A DNA stretch of 64,000 bases from Gp13-AA77 sp035946575 (GCA_035946575.1 DASYZG010000040.1:1-64000), one strand, 5' to 3'. Shown: positions 1-10,151, counted from the stretch's first letter. The notes: generated by a model from the sequence alone, not told the origin. Numbers and translations are program-made.

Positions 1-2
1 TT

Positions 3-63
3 TTGTGGTGCAGGCTTCCCAACCTGCGTCTCGCGGGAGGCAGGCAGGATGCCTGCACCACAA
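3..63. repeat. REP-like palindromic element
   Basis: A perfect 13-bp inverted repeat (TTGTGGTGCAGGC at 3-15, its complement at 51-63) encloses a GC-rich centre that can pair further. It lies downstream of the first receptor gene. No coding frame across it looks real. Small extragenic palindromes of this kind recur throughout the window. Confidence 0.6.
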
Positions 64-106
64 TCGGCTTGCCGACCGCGAATTCCAGGGCCTGCTTCAG
101 CATGCT

Positions 107-204
107 TCGAGCGTACCACCCCAAAATGGGACAATGGAGAAAAGTGAGAAAAGTGAGAAAATTTGGGAAATTTATTTTCGTCATGGATTCAACAACTTAG
201 CCGG
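107..204 (+). repeat. Dispersed 98-bp repeat, copy 1
   Basis: This stretch aligns without gaps to 16484-16581, with about 84 of 98 positions identical by eye. It contains a short tandem run of the 9-mer GTGAGAAAA and ends in CTTAGCCGG. Both copies sit just past the 3' end of a minus-strand gene and follow a short GC-rich palindrome. It contains a 24-codon ATG frame, but nothing shows that it is translated. Origin unknown. Confidence 0.7.
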
Positions 205-285
205 CAGAGCCACTATGCGTCGAGGACACCCGCCTACGGGATCCGCATTGGGAAGCCCAGGCTCGGTCCGGTCGAAACGGCAAGC

Positions 286-318
286 CGCAGAAACAAGACG
301 GCCCGCCGAAGCGGGCCG
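286..318 (-). terminator. Probable rho-independent terminator of the first receptor gene
   Basis: Perfect 8-bp stem CGGCCCGC / GCGGGCCG (299-306 and 311-318) with a 4-nt loop. On the minus strand it is followed by a T-rich tail (TCTTGTTTCTG). It begins 46 bases past the receptor stop codon. Confidence 0.55.
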
Positions 319-363
319 CAGAATGAGCGAATCGGAACTGGATGCAGCCGCACAACACCTGCT

Positions 364-3300
364 TTAGAAGTTGAGCCGCAGGGCGAATTGGATCACCCGC
401 GGACCGTTATCCGGTCCGAGGATCAACCCGAAGGTGCCGCCCTGAGAGGGAAGCCCATCGCCCAATGCGGTGTCCGGGTTGCCGCGTCCCACACGATTAA
501 AGACGTTAAACATGTCACACCGTATTTCACCGGTAAACCGTTCATTGATTCGCGTGTTCTTGATGATTCCGAAGTCCTCGTTCGAGTGAAAGGGCCCCCG
601 GGTCTGCGGCAGAAAGCGAGGTCCGGTACCTAGTCGTAAAGGATAGTTGCCATCGGGAGAGGCGGGCGGGTCGGCAAACGCCGCCGGATTCAGGTACGGG
701 GTCCCGTTCACAACGTCCAAGCCCTTTGAGGGGACCGTTTGCGGAACCCCGGAGAGCACGTCAGCATGAACGCCAGGCATCAGGGCAATCCCGCTTTCGT
801 TGAGAAAGTTGTTCAGCGAAGAGGATACATAAAGGGGATCGCCCGAAAGGTATTGTTGAATGGCCGTAACTTGCCATCCGGACGCGAGGCGATCCCACGC
901 TCCGGCGGAGCTCAGCCATTTCTGCCCGCGCCCGATGGGCAGGGAATAGATCCAGGTGAGTTTCAGGCTTTGCGGGTGATCAAATGACGCGATTGATTTC
1001 TCCAACTTGCGGTTGTAGAAATCCTGCACCCCATAACTCGGGTAGTAGAGCGCCGTGTCCGTGTCATCGATTGTCTTGGAGAAAGTGTAGGCGGCAATGA
1101 AGGTCAAGCCATGGGCCGAGTTCTTGCGCGCAATTGCCTGCAAGGCATGATAGCTGGAGCTGCCCATGGTCGGATAGTTGTTCGTCAGGCTGTAGTATTG
1201 GGGATAAGGAGCCAGGCCGGCGCCGACGCTGGTGTCCCAGTTGTTGTTTTCGAAATCGGGATAAGGCAGCTGGGTGATTCCGTAAGGCTGAAGGAGTCCC
1301 GCACTCAATGCCTGCTGGAAGTCCATGTCAAGAACGTCGCCCAGGGGGAGGAACCTGGAATTGATCTGATTGAAATCGGTGGCAAAATTGCTGTCCAGCA
1401 GGCGCGTTCCTTTCGATCCAACGTAGTTCACCTCGAGCACGATATCCCGCGGAAGCTGATACTGGAATCCCGCGCTCCAGTTCTGGACGTAAGGCTGGGC
1501 CAGGGATTGCCGGGGCAAAAAGTCGAGATTATTACCGTTTGCGGACGATGGATCGCGATTCGGCAGGGTGCCCGCGAAGGGCGGTATTCCGACCGTGGCC
1601 CAACTCGGCAGGGCGGCGGATGCCAGCGGAGAAACGAAGGTCACCGGATCGATGCTGCTGGGTGTGCCCGAGCGATGAACCACAACGGAGCTGTTGTAGC
1701 CGAAAATGTTCTGGCTACCAAAATTGTTCAAGATGGGCGGGCCGTAAGAGATTCCATAACCGCCGCGCAGCACCAGGTTCTTGGTGGGGGCGTAAGCTAT
1801 GCCAAAGCGCGGTCCGAACTCCTTGAAGTACCAGTCCTGGAAGGAAGTGCGGTTCAGGCAGCCCGTGCAGTTCCCCAGGAAGACCAGAGCGCCCGGGATA
1901 TTGTCCGCGCCAGGATTGGGTAGGGTGGCATCGAATCCGGACTGGCGATTGAAAGCTTCGGTTTTCGGGAGCGGCAGTTCCCAGCGCAAACCGATGTTGA
2001 GCGTCAGCTTGGAGGTGACCCTCCAGTCGTCCTGCACGAAGGTAGCGAGCACGCCGGCACGGTAGCCGGGTTCCGTGGCATAGACCGACCGATTTGCTGC
2101 ATCCGCGGCCCCCAGGAGCCAACTCGCGAACGGGTGGCCGGTGGTACTGGAAAACCCGGCCAGCGAGGTTTCCTTGCTGTTGAAACTGAAGGAGCCTGAC
2201 TGAGGACCCGGTTCATTGGTGTCATATCGATACCGGGTGAAGTCTCCACCGAATTTCACGCTATGCCTGCCGTGCGTGGTGCTGAAAATGTCTTGCGCGA
2301 TGTAACTTTCCGAAGGGTCGATGTTAGGGCACGCCACTCCCAGGGCGGACATGAACTGTATATGCGTGTTGCTGCCGGTACTGAAACTCGTGCGCGGAAA
2401 ACAAAGGTCCGGAATGCCGGGGATTCCCAGTTGGGCGGTGTACTTGGCGTTGTTCGTCAAGTTGTTGGCGTTATTGGTGCGATTGTAAGCCAGCGTGGCC
2501 TGGTTCACCGAATGGTCGTTGACCGTCCAACTGTCGCTCACGCGGGCCTGCGGACCGACGACATCCTGATTTTTGAAAGTGCTGATCGGTTGCCCCGGGA
2601 AGGGCGGGTAGGCGGAATTCGAGGTGTTTCGTTTCCACAAGACGCGCCGGTAATAGCCGAACATTTCGCTGAGCCTGTGATTGGAACCGACCGCCTCGTC
2701 GAATTTGATGTTGAGCGCGTTGCGGTCGAGCACGGGCGTCGAGCAGCAGAACCGGGGAGTGTTCCGGACATCGCCACCGAACAGAGGATCGGGGAATAGC
2801 GGGAGAAGGGCGGCGGCGGCCTTGCTGAATTCCGCCGACGGGACAACGTTGCCCGGAAACGGGTCGCGCAAGGTGGCATCACTGCCGCTGTTGTTCACGA
2901 GGCCAGTCACCGGGTCTTTGGCGCCGGCGGCAACAGTCCGGCTGGTGGTCGGATCGTAAATCTCGTTGGTATAGACGGGGCGCCCCAGTGCGTCAGTCCC
3001 AACCTGAGCGCCGAGGAAGGAGCTGAAGTTGCCTTGCCGCATGGCCGCGGTTGGGATGGTGGTCGTCCCGCTGTAGGCAAAGTTCGTGAAACGGTCTCCT
3101 TCGTAACTGCCGAAAAAGAATACCTTGTCCTTGCGGACCGGGCCGCCGATCGTGCCGCCGAAATTGTTTTCTTTCTCGTTGTCCTTGGGCGTGCCAAAGG
3201 CGTTGGCCAGCATGCCGGCAGCATTGAACACGGGGTTCTTATTGTATTCGAAGGCGGTGCCGTGAAGATGGTTCGTACCTGATTTCATGGAGAAGTTCAC

Positions 3301-4002
3301 GATGGCGCCGCCGGTGTCGCCATACTCGGCGGAATAGTTGCTCGTCTGTACTTTGAACTCCCCGATCGCATCGGTTCCGGGGCTGTACTCGTCCATGCTC
3401 CCGCCACTCATGTCATAGCGGCCGATGGTTACGCCATCAATCAAGATCTGATGGCTGAACTGCTGGCCTCCATTGATGGATCCCTGATAGGGATCGCCAA
3501 CCGCGCCGGGAAGGCTTCTGAAAATGAAGCTCTCCGGCTGACGCCCGCCGTCGTCCAGGGGGATAGGCAGCGTCTGGAATTCGTTCGGGGAGATGCTCAC
3601 GCCCACTTCGGCCGTGGACGGGGTGATCAGGGGCACAGTCCCGATCACCTCCACCGTTTGCGTCTGGCTGCCCACCTGCAGCTTCACGTCGACGGTCACC
3701 ACCTGCTCGACGAGTACGACAACCTGAGCCGCCACTTCAGTCTTGAACCCTTTTTTCTGAGCCTCCAAGCGGTACGTCCCTGGCGGCACGGGCACTCGAT
3801 AGTACCCGGCGTCACTGCTCCTGGCCATGGAACTGATCCCTGTCGCGAGATTTGTGACGGTGATGGCCGCATCGGGCACGGAAGCCCCGGAGGCATCAGT
3901 GACCAGGCCAGTTACGGCTCCCAACTGGCCTTGTGCCAAGGCCGTGGCCGGAAGTGCCGTAGATGCGAGGGAAAGGGCCAGAATCTGCACAACCCTTCTC
4001 AT
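364..4002 (-). CDS. TonB-dependent receptor, Oar-like, with carboxypeptidase-regulatory-like domain
   Basis: Outer-membrane receptor of 1212 residues. Residues 1-23 form a Sec signal peptide ending ALA-QG. A carboxypeptidase-regulatory-like beta-sandwich follows at about 27-115 (GAVTGLVTDASGASVPDAAI is the typical start), then a plug-like region containing the VQTSNYSAEYGDTGGAIVNF motif near 210-240, and a long beta-barrel with aromatic strands ending NLF-type (FALRLNF). This is the architecture of the Oar-type receptors common in Acidobacteriota, which are thought to import large or complexed substrates with TonB energy. The substrate cannot be read from sequence. The neighbouring GH42-like and DUF5107 genes suggest a glycan, but this gene has its own promoter and terminator. 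Confidence 0.9.
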   Translation of the reverse strand: MRRVVQILALSLASTALPATALAQGQLGAVTGLVTDASGASVPDAAITVTNLATGISSMARSSDAGYYRVPVPPGTYRLEAQKKGFKTEVAAQVVVLVEQVVTVDVKLQVGSQTQTVEVIGTVPLITPSTAEVGVSISPNEFQTLPIPLDDGGRQPESFIFRSLPGAVGDPYQGSINGGQQFSHQILIDGVTIGRYDMSGGSMDEYSPGTDAIGEFKVQTSNYSAEYGDTGGAIVNFSMKSGTNHLHGTAFEYNKNPVFNAAGMLANAFGTPKDNEKENNFGGTIGGPVRKDKVFFFGSYEGDRFTNFAYSGTTTIPTAAMRQGNFSSFLGAQVGTDALGRPVYTNEIYDPTTSRTVAAGAKDPVTGLVNNSGSDATLRDPFPGNVVPSAEFSKAAAALLPLFPDPLFGGDVRNTPRFCCSTPVLDRNALNIKFDEAVGSNHRLSEMFGYYRRVLWKRNTSNSAYPPFPGQPISTFKNQDVVGPQARVSDSWTVNDHSVNQATLAYNRTNNANNLTNNAKYTAQLGIPGIPDLCFPRTSFSTGSNTHIQFMSALGVACPNIDPSESYIAQDIFSTTHGRHSVKFGGDFTRYRYDTNEPGPQSGSFSFNSKETSLAGFSSTTGHPFASWLLGAADAANRSVYATEPGYRAGVLATFVQDDWRVTSKLTLNIGLRWELPLPKTEAFNRQSGFDATLPNPGADNIPGALVFLGNCTGCLNRTSFQDWYFKEFGPRFGIAYAPTKNLVLRGGYGISYGPPILNNFGSQNIFGYNSSVVVHRSGTPSSIDPVTFVSPLASAALPSWATVGIPPFAGTLPNRDPSSANGNNLDFLPRQSLAQPYVQNWSAGFQYQLPRDIVLEVNYVGSKGTRLLDSNFATDFNQINSRFLPLGDVLDMDFQQALSAGLLQPYGITQLPYPDFENNNWDTSVGAGLAPYPQYYSLTNNYPTMGSSSYHALQAIARKNSAHGLTFIAAYTFSKTIDDTDTALYYPSYGVQDFYNRKLEKSIASFDHPQSLKLTWIYSLPIGRGQKWLSSAGAWDRLASGWQVTAIQQYLSGDPLYVSSSLNNFLNESGIALMPGVHADVLSGVPQTVPSKGLDVVNGTPYLNPAAFADPPASPDGNYPLRLGTGPRFLPQTRGPFHSNEDFGIIKNTRINERFTGEIRCDMFNVFNRVGRGNPDTALGDGLPSQGGTFGLILGPDNGPRVIQFALRLNF

Positions 4003-4234
4003 AGGACAGCCTCCTTAACGAAGTGCCGACCCCAGGTCAGCGGCCGAAGAATGAGAGCTTGGAAACGGGGGTGCGAAGAAAAGGAGACCAGAACACCTTC
4101 GCAGGGTGCGTCATCACGGAGCCGAGTACCGGACCCGCAAAGCATGGCTCACAACCACGCTGCCGGGAGGCAAGACAAACGCCTGCGCAGTATTCACGCC
4201 CCCCTCGGCGGACGAATAAGGTTAAAACGCTCAT

Positions 4235-4264
4235 CTTGTACGCCCTTTTTGGGGTTAATGTCAA
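4235..4264 (-). promoter_or_regulatory. Predicted sigma-70 promoter of the first receptor gene
   Basis: On the minus strand a consensus TTGACA (4264-4259) is followed after 18 nt by TACAAG (4240-4235). The spacer contains CCCCAAAAAGGG, a small dyad. The start codon lies about 230 nt downstream, so the leader would be long. Confidence 0.4.
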
Positions 4265-4468
4265 GAGAAAACTTACCTCAAGCCGAAATATGCAGAGGGT
4301 TGTGGTTCAGGCGAACTTCCCTTCCATACGGTGCGGAAGCATTCCCGCCCGCAAAACTCAATCGCTTGGGGCGGGCTACATCACCAAGGCATCGCTCTCT
4401 ACCTCGCCGCTCATTACTGAGGTCGCTGAATATTGTGCAGGGCTGATTTTGCGTGGTCACTGAGCAGC

Positions 4469-4601
4469 CCTCACCCGGCCCGCTCCGGCTGATGAAAGCG
4501 CCGGCAGCGGCCCACCCTCTCCCGGTGGGAGAGGGCAAAAAACCTCGGCGAAACAGCCCTCTCCCCTTGGGAGAGGGGGGACCGCGCAGCGGTGGGTGAG
4601 G
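4469..4601. repeat. Palindromic element with two CCCTCTCCC hairpins
   Basis: Outer inverted repeat CCTCACCC (4469-4476) / GGGTGAGG (4594-4601). Inside are two hairpins with the same 9-base arms CCCTCTCCC / GGGAGAGGG, at 4515-4535 and 4557-4577. It lies 61 bases past the GH42-like stop codon and could also help end that minus-strand transcript. Confidence 0.6.
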
Positions 4602-4661
4602 ATAGGTCCATCTGCTGACGGTCTTAACCGCGAGGACCACCTGCTCAATAAAATGCGAAGC

Positions 4662-7600
4662 TCAATAGTTTTCCGAGGCGCGTCGCAGGCGACGGTCTGG
4701 CACAACCACGAAATGAGTTGCAGCGCCTTGATGCGCGAACGGCTCGCGGATGCTCACCGTCCAGCGGCCGGGTAAGTCGTTGAGCGCCAATGGCACAGAA
4801 AACTCCAGTGGAGTTATCGTCAGAGGCAGGTTGGTTCCGTAATAATCCACAAGCCCGCCTTTGGGATTACGAACCTCGATATGTGCGGCGCTGGAGGATG
4901 CCTGCTCTCCCGGGCGTACCCTGAGCCGCACTTCCAGCTTGACCTGATCGCCGGCGCGTACCGCATGGGTCCGGTTTCCGGCAGCGAGAATGGTGGGGGG
5001 CGCTGCCGCCGCGTCCTCAGCAGCGTAAACCAGGGGCTCACCGGTGACGAGTGTGCCACCCGCCCGGTCAACGTGGCCCAGAAACCGGTGCTCACGCAGG
5101 TCGTAAACGAACTTTGGGGCAGCGAGTCGAAGCGTGACCGCTCCGGCGTCGCGGCACTTGGGTTCAGGCAGGATCGCGATGATCTCACCTCCGCCAGTCC
5201 TGTAAGCCACAAGCTCGGAGCACGTCAGGTGGCGCCCCGCGGCTGTGACCACGTCGGCCACCGGACGAACTCCGGCCGCGCCGAGGTACCGGCGAAGCAG
5301 GTTTCGCCAGGGCTCCCCAACCGCCGCCCCCCGAACTTTGTCGTATCCGCTCATCCAGAAATTGAGGGTGAGGGAGTGGCTCGCAGCCGCGTGATTTTCG
5401 ATCAGCAATGCCGTCGCATTCGCGCTGACGCTCGACAGCGAACTTGCCGGCCGCAGATCGGGATCAGCCGGGGCCACCTGAATCCCGGCGCCAGCCTGCG
5501 TGTCCGCCTGAATAGACACCGCTGGAATCGCGGCTTTGGCCGATCGCACGTTCGCTCGTTCGACTCCCAGGAGATCATCAAGCCGGCCCTTCTCCTGCCA
5601 CCGGGCGTGCCCGTCCATCAAACCCGTTTCCGCGTCCGCGATAATGAAGCCGCCCCTCGCGGCGAATCGATGGATGGCTGCAACTTCCCCGTCCGAGAGA
5701 GCGATGGAATCGGGAAGAATCAGGACGTGATAGTTGGAGAGCTTGCCAGCCTCGATTTGCTCGGTCGTGAGAAAGTCGTATTGATAGCCGGAATCTTCGA
5801 GCGCCTCGAGCCAGGCGTGCCGGTTTTCATGAAAACGCTTGAGGTGTGCCGAGGTCTTGTCGCCATCCGAGACTTCGTGAGGTGCGATGTGCCCGTCGGT
5901 GATCCACTGGGCACGCACGCTGGGGAGCGAATAGTGAACGGCGACGCCACAGTTTTGACGCTCCGCCCCCCGAAGCAGCAGGGCCAATCCTTCATCCCGA
6001 AGCTCGTGGGTGACTGATTGCAGGTCGCGACCCTGCCCGGTCAGGCTCAAGTCCGCGTTGAGCATGGTGTATTGCCAGAACACGGAGGCGCCAGTCTGGC
6101 CGTGCAGGAGCCGGTGCCAGAGCTCGTACCTCAATTCCGCGCCGTGACTTCCATATCCGGTGAAGCCCGTCAGAATGAGTCCGGGATGCATGGTGCGGTG
6201 CAGTTCGTCCTGATCGTCTTCCGAGTAAGGCTGCAGGTAGTCCACGATCGAGTCAAGCAGATACCAGTTCACGGCGTTGGATGGGCCGGGCGCCTGGGTA
6301 CCCGAGATGCTGGGCAGCGAGCCTGGGTCCTCCCTTTTGACGGCATCGGCTGCCACCTGCAGGGCGTGGGCGAAGACCTGTTCCATAAATGTACGATGGT
6401 CCATCCAGCCGGAGTAATTGCCCTTCGCCTGGGCTTCCGAGGTTGTCAGGGGAACGACACCCTCCCAGCTTTGAAACCCCGAGCCCCATTCCTGGTTCAA
6501 GGCTTCAAGGCTTGGATACTGACGCTTGAGCCAGTCGCGAAACTTCGTCAGCGTCGGCTCGGACCAGGAGAAGTCCAGCGGATCGCCGTAAGCCGTCAAC
6601 GAAGATTCGTCCGCCAGATAACTTGCCAGCGGCCGGAATTGTTCGGTCGCTTTCATGTGGTCGCGGATTGTCTTGCGAAGCTCCTCAAGCCAGGAGTCGC
6701 TGGCCAGGTCCGGCTCGCGGATCAGGTACTTCTTGTCTCCGGTCTGCAGGAACTTATCTTTCTGCTGCAGGTACGATTCGCGATAGTGCCAATAGACGCC
6801 GAAGCCCGGCGCGTGCAACTCCTGGATGAGCCTGAAATTACGTTCCGGCGACTCGACGACGGTCACGCCGGCTTTGCGGAATTGATCGTCGAGCGTGGGA
6901 GTCCAGGGCTGATAGCTGGGCGGGCCGTACCAGGGCAGGATTACTTCGTAGGCCCCGAAGTCCCGGTCCTGGCTTGCGAAGTTCACGCGGACCTGCTTGC
7001 GATCGAGGACACGGCCTTCCGGGCTCTCCAGAGACGCGCGCATCCATCCAATGTTGGTGGTGTAGGGGCCTACCGCTACCGGCACAGCCTGCTCCGCCTG
7101 AGCGAGTGAAAGCGAAGTGCCGATGAGCCGTCGCCGATTGTCAAGCAGCTCGACGGATAGCTGCGCGCGACTGCTGGTCCTCGTGCTGACCTGCACCCGT
7201 GCCGTATCACCCCGCGCATAGAAGGCGCGATCGGTTGAAATCGAAAGGATCTCACCCGTTTTGACGACATCGTATGAAGCGGCGCCCCAATCGCAATGCT
7301 TCCCGCCTGAAGTCAGGATCACGTCAACAGAATGGTGCCCCTCGTACGAATCCCGCGGCACGGTCAAGGACAGCGGGTTCGTGCCGGGCGCAAGGCTGAC
7401 GGATGTGGCCGCATGGCTCACCGGCTCGCCCCACTCGTTCACGACCGTCATGCGAATCTCGGCCCGTGGGATGCCGGCGGGATTCAAGACCTTCGCCAGA
7501 AGCTTCCTCTGGTCCAAGCCAGGCCGGGCAGCAGGCGACTCGACGGTCACACGATCAAGGGTTAATGAGGGCTCGCGGTGCGCTGCCCAAATGATCGAGC

Positions 7601-8594
7601 GGCACAGCAGTGAATAGAAATACTCCCACCAATGGTCGTCGTGCTGACCCAGGATTTTCCAATCCACCTGCGGCGACAGACCTTCGTTGAGATATCCCAG
7701 CGCCACCACGCGCCCCCGGCCGTAGTTCTTCACGGCGATGATCGGCTCGCCACCTTCGCCGGTCACGAGCACTGTGGAGTTGGCTCCAAGCTGGTATTTG
7801 TAATGTTTCACGTACTCGGTCGGAAAGGCTTCGAACGGCACGTTTCGAGTGACGTAATGATCGGCAACAGTCTTCCAGATTCCACCCGCAACTGCGTCCG
7901 GACGCACCTCACGAAATCCGCGGGCATCAAGGCGATCGGACAAAACGCCGACCAGAGGCGAGAGTGTCCACAAATCGCTTTCGGGCGTGCTCGCCGGGAC
8001 ATCATAAGTGTCAATGAAATTGTTCAGGGGGCCTTTGACCTTCGGATCGTCAGGCGCAGGCAGGCCGGTGGTGGGATGAATCAGCACGAGACCCGCCCCT
8101 TCCCGCACGCGTTTGCAGATCGCTTCGCGGGCCGCGGCCGGGAGGCGATTCCAGCCATGCAGGCTGGGCATGACGATCACATCATGTCGCTTGGAACTGG
8201 TCAGGTTCTCAGTGAGATATCGATAGAGGAGCTTGTAGTTGCGCGCCTCATAGTTATCGTCAGTGCCGACGGTCCACGTATTGACATCCCAGGCGTCGTC
8301 GATCATGACCGTGTCGAAGGCCAGGTTCATCCGTTCCGCGAGTTCGATCAGCGTCCGGCCCTCGCTGACACTGGGCACCACGAAGGCATGAATCGGCGAT
8401 CCGGGTGACGGCTTGCCCCACGGGACATGCGGTGTTTCGATCGAAATCGTAAATGGAGCATCAACCCTGGCGGCAGACTCTTGGGGGCCGGTGCCGGCCA
8501 GCACGTGCGTGGGAGGAAGAATAACGAGGCCGACGAAGAGCCCGAGCCAGAACTCCGTGGCGTGAGTCAGCCGGTGATGATACGCGGAATGCAT
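4662..8594 (-). CDS. Secreted GH42-like beta-galactosidase superfamily protein
   Basis: Large exported protein of 1310 residues. The ATG at 8594 was chosen because the longer frame overlaps the upstream gene and lacks a signal peptide, while from 8594 there is a hydrophobic leader at about 14-34. The N-terminal part (about 135-330) resembles a ThuA/glutamine-amidotransferase-like fold (VIVMPSLHGWNR, GAGLVLIHPT). Residues about 545-870 resemble a GH42 TIM barrel (FRDWLKRQYPSLEALNQEWG is the typical GH42 helix). About 885-1060 resembles the beta-galactosidase trimerisation domain (LILPDSIALSDGEVAAIHRF). At the usual Asn-Glu acid/base position it reads ADES (661-664), so activity is not assured. 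It is probably co-transcribed with the DUF4832 gene 11 bases upstream. Confidence 0.75.
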   Translation of the reverse strand: MHSAYHHRLTHATEFWLGLFVGLVILPPTHVLAGTGPQESAARVDAPFTISIETPHVPWGKPSPGSPIHAFVVPSVSEGRTLIELAERMNLAFDTVMIDDAWDVNTWTVGTDDNYEARNYKLLYRYLTENLTSSKRHDVIVMPSLHGWNRLPAAAREAICKRVREGAGLVLIHPTTGLPAPDDPKVKGPLNNFIDTYDVPASTPESDLWTLSPLVGVLSDRLDARGFREVRPDAVAGGIWKTVADHYVTRNVPFEAFPTEYVKHYKYQLGANSTVLVTGEGGEPIIAVKNYGRGRVVALGYLNEGLSPQVDWKILGQHDDHWWEYFYSLLCRSIIWAAHREPSLTLDRVTVESPAARPGLDQRKLLAKVLNPAGIPRAEIRMTVVNEWGEPVSHAATSVSLAPGTNPLSLTVPRDSYEGHHSVDVILTSGGKHCDWGAASYDVVKTGEILSISTDRAFYARGDTARVQVSTRTSSRAQLSVELLDNRRRLIGTSLSLAQAEQAVPVAVGPYTTNIGWMRASLESPEGRVLDRKQVRVNFASQDRDFGAYEVILPWYGPPSYQPWTPTLDDQFRKAGVTVVESPERNFRLIQELHAPGFGVYWHYRESYLQQKDKFLQTGDKKYLIREPDLASDSWLEELRKTIRDHMKATEQFRPLASYLADESSLTAYGDPLDFSWSEPTLTKFRDWLKRQYPSLEALNQEWGSGFQSWEGVVPLTTSEAQAKGNYSGWMDHRTFMEQVFAHALQVAADAVKREDPGSLPSISGTQAPGPSNAVNWYLLDSIVDYLQPYSEDDQDELHRTMHPGLILTGFTGYGSHGAELRYELWHRLLHGQTGASVFWQYTMLNADLSLTGQGRDLQSVTHELRDEGLALLLRGAERQNCGVAVHYSLPSVRAQWITDGHIAPHEVSDGDKTSAHLKRFHENRHAWLEALEDSGYQYDFLTTEQIEAGKLSNYHVLILPDSIALSDGEVAAIHRFAARGGFIIADAETGLMDGHARWQEKGRLDDLLGVERANVRSAKAAIPAVSIQADTQAGAGIQVAPADPDLRPASSLSSVSANATALLIENHAAASHSLTLNFWMSGYDKVRGAAVGEPWRNLLRRYLGAAGVRPVADVVTAAGRHLTCSELVAYRTGGGEIIAILPEPKCRDAGAVTLRLAAPKFVYDLREHRFLGHVDRAGGTLVTGEPLVYAAEDAAAAPPTILAAGNRTHAVRAGDQVKLEVRLRVRPGEQASSSAAHIEVRNPKGGLVDYYGTNLPLTITPLEFSVPLALNDLPGRWTVSIREPFAHQGAATHFVVVPDRRLRRASENY

Positions 8595-8605
8595 TGGGTG
8601 AGGCT

Positions 8606-10030
8606 CTATTGGATCGCGATCGAGCCCATGTCGTACCAGCCGTCGGGCTCCCTGCCTTCGATGGCGAAGCGGATTGCCGGAGGTCCCGCAGGCCACGTCA
8701 GAGGATCGAGCATGCCGACCTCGACCGTGTAGGCTCCCGGCTTGAGGCTCTCCGGAACATACAGCGTGCCGTCGAAAACCGCGTCGCCGGGCAGCCATTT
8801 CCGCACATCGACCGGAACCCGGATCACCGCGGACTCAGCTCCGTCACGACTTTTGAGTTTAATGGCGAGCCAGTAGTCCTGATAGACCGGCGCCACGCCG
8901 GAATTCAGCCACCACATGTGCACCGGCATCATCGAACCTGCGCGAGCTGACCCTGGATATTCAAGACGTCTCAGGACGAACCGGTAGCCCATTTTCCTCT
9001 GGAAATCGTCGAAGATCACCTTCCAGTCGGCCGGGATGGCCGAGGACTTGATGTTGACGGAGCTGACGTGCCAGCGAAGCGCCTGGTCCAGGATGTAGTT
9101 GACGTCCCAGCCCTGCTTCCGCCAGTAGCCCGGCACCCAGCAGGACTCGAGAGACACCGGGCTGCGCTGCCACACATCCTGGATTCCTGCCCGCACCACC
9201 TGCTGCGGATAGACGGTGAGCATCTCTGCTCTGAAGTCTTTGTTGTCCGAGGTCAGTCTCATGTCACCCAAGCAATCAAGGCGCCATCCGGCGCCATGCT
9301 CAGTTCCGTAGGTAAGGGCCTCCTGCTCGTCAAAGTTCATGAGCAAAGGAGTGCGCTTGAAAGCGTCCAGCCAGACGTCAATGGCGGCCTTCTGATAGGG
9401 AAACGGAGGCATGTAAGGGCTCCAGCCTTCTCCCCAATAGCCGATCGACGAAATGTCGACGGTGTCGATGTCCGGCAATCCGTCATATCGCTCGCCTGCC
9501 GCTGCCACCAGTTCTCCCCAGAACTTCAGGTACAGAGGATCTGTAAAGTCCGGCTGCCAGATCGCTCCATCCTTGTCCGTAGGCTTGTTAGCGCGCCTCG
9601 CGCCAGAATTGCGGTACCACTCCGGCAGCGGATGCTTCGGGTCGTATGGCATCAGGCGGATCGCGAGCGTCTGGTGATGTACTCGCGCTTCGGCGATGGC
9701 GTCGTCGATGATCTCCCAGCGGAACTTGCCGGGCTCCGGTTCAATCACGTCCCAAAACCAACGGCAGTAAGCAATCGAGGTGTCCGGGAAGTCAGGCGGG
9801 GCTGTTGGCGGCAGGATTCGCGCCGTCGGGCCTTCCTCAGACCATCCGAGCCCAGAATTCAGCGCGTCGCCGTTAAAGCGCTGGAAGGTCGTGATTCCCA
9901 TGCCGGGATTGACGAGAACATCGTGGATCTCGACAGGGCGCACGACCACCGGTGGGTCGGCACTTTGAGCCCAAGCGATCGTCCCCGCGAACATCAGGAG
10001 CGCGAGCACTCGAACTGGAGCGGGATTCAT
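8606..10030 (-). CDS. DUF4832-type secreted glycoside-hydrolase-like protein
   Basis: 474 residues from the ATG at 10030. The longer frame only adds a basic stretch before the signal peptide (PVRVLALLMFAGTIAWAQ, cleavage about residue 22). The body reads like DUF4832 proteins: NPGMGITTFQRF near the N-terminus, a barrel-like segment with WFWDVIEPEPGKFRWE, and SIGYWGEGWSPY, where a conserved Glu follows Gly. A C-terminal beta domain (about 380-474) resembles the DUF4832 sandwich. These proteins are related to GH42/GH10-like barrels, but their reactions are mostly unknown. It is first in a two-gene minus-strand unit with the GH42-like gene and is divergent from the DUF5107 gene, with a 121-bp shared upstream region. 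Confidence 0.75.
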   Translation of the reverse strand: MNPAPVRVLALLMFAGTIAWAQSADPPVVVRPVEIHDVLVNPGMGITTFQRFNGDALNSGLGWSEEGPTARILPPTAPPDFPDTSIAYCRWFWDVIEPEPGKFRWEIIDDAIAEARVHHQTLAIRLMPYDPKHPLPEWYRNSGARRANKPTDKDGAIWQPDFTDPLYLKFWGELVAAAGERYDGLPDIDTVDISSIGYWGEGWSPYMPPFPYQKAAIDVWLDAFKRTPLLMNFDEQEALTYGTEHGAGWRLDCLGDMRLTSDNKDFRAEMLTVYPQQVVRAGIQDVWQRSPVSLESCWVPGYWRKQGWDVNYILDQALRWHVSSVNIKSSAIPADWKVIFDDFQRKMGYRFVLRRLEYPGSARAGSMMPVHMWWLNSGVAPVYQDYWLAIKLKSRDGAESAVIRVPVDVRKWLPGDAVFDGTLYVPESLKPGAYTVEVGMLDPLTWPAGPPAIRFAIEGREPDGWYDMGSIAIQ

Positions 10031-10151
10031 CAACGATCTGCGACCTGGAACATCCGGGGAATCGCGGACTAGACGTCCGCACTTCCACAGACTTGCTTTT
10101 AGTTTCATCTTGCGGCAGTGTCAAGGGGAATCTGGATCTTGAGGCATTGCC

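Larger units (their letters stand above)
4003..4661. other. Intergenic region between the receptor and the GH42-like gene
   Basis: There is no convincing gene here. It holds the predicted receptor promoter (4235-4264, minus) and its leader of about 230 nt, plus the palindromic element at 4469-4601 lying 3' of the GH42-like gene. Short open frames in it lack codon structure and ribosome sites. Confidence 0.6.

Noticed and set aside
127..200. 24-codon frame inside the 98-bp repeat (MGQWRKVRK...)
   Set aside because: Both repeat copies can be read as a short basic peptide, but the frames end differently, there is no ribosome site, and substitutions are not concentrated at third codon positions.
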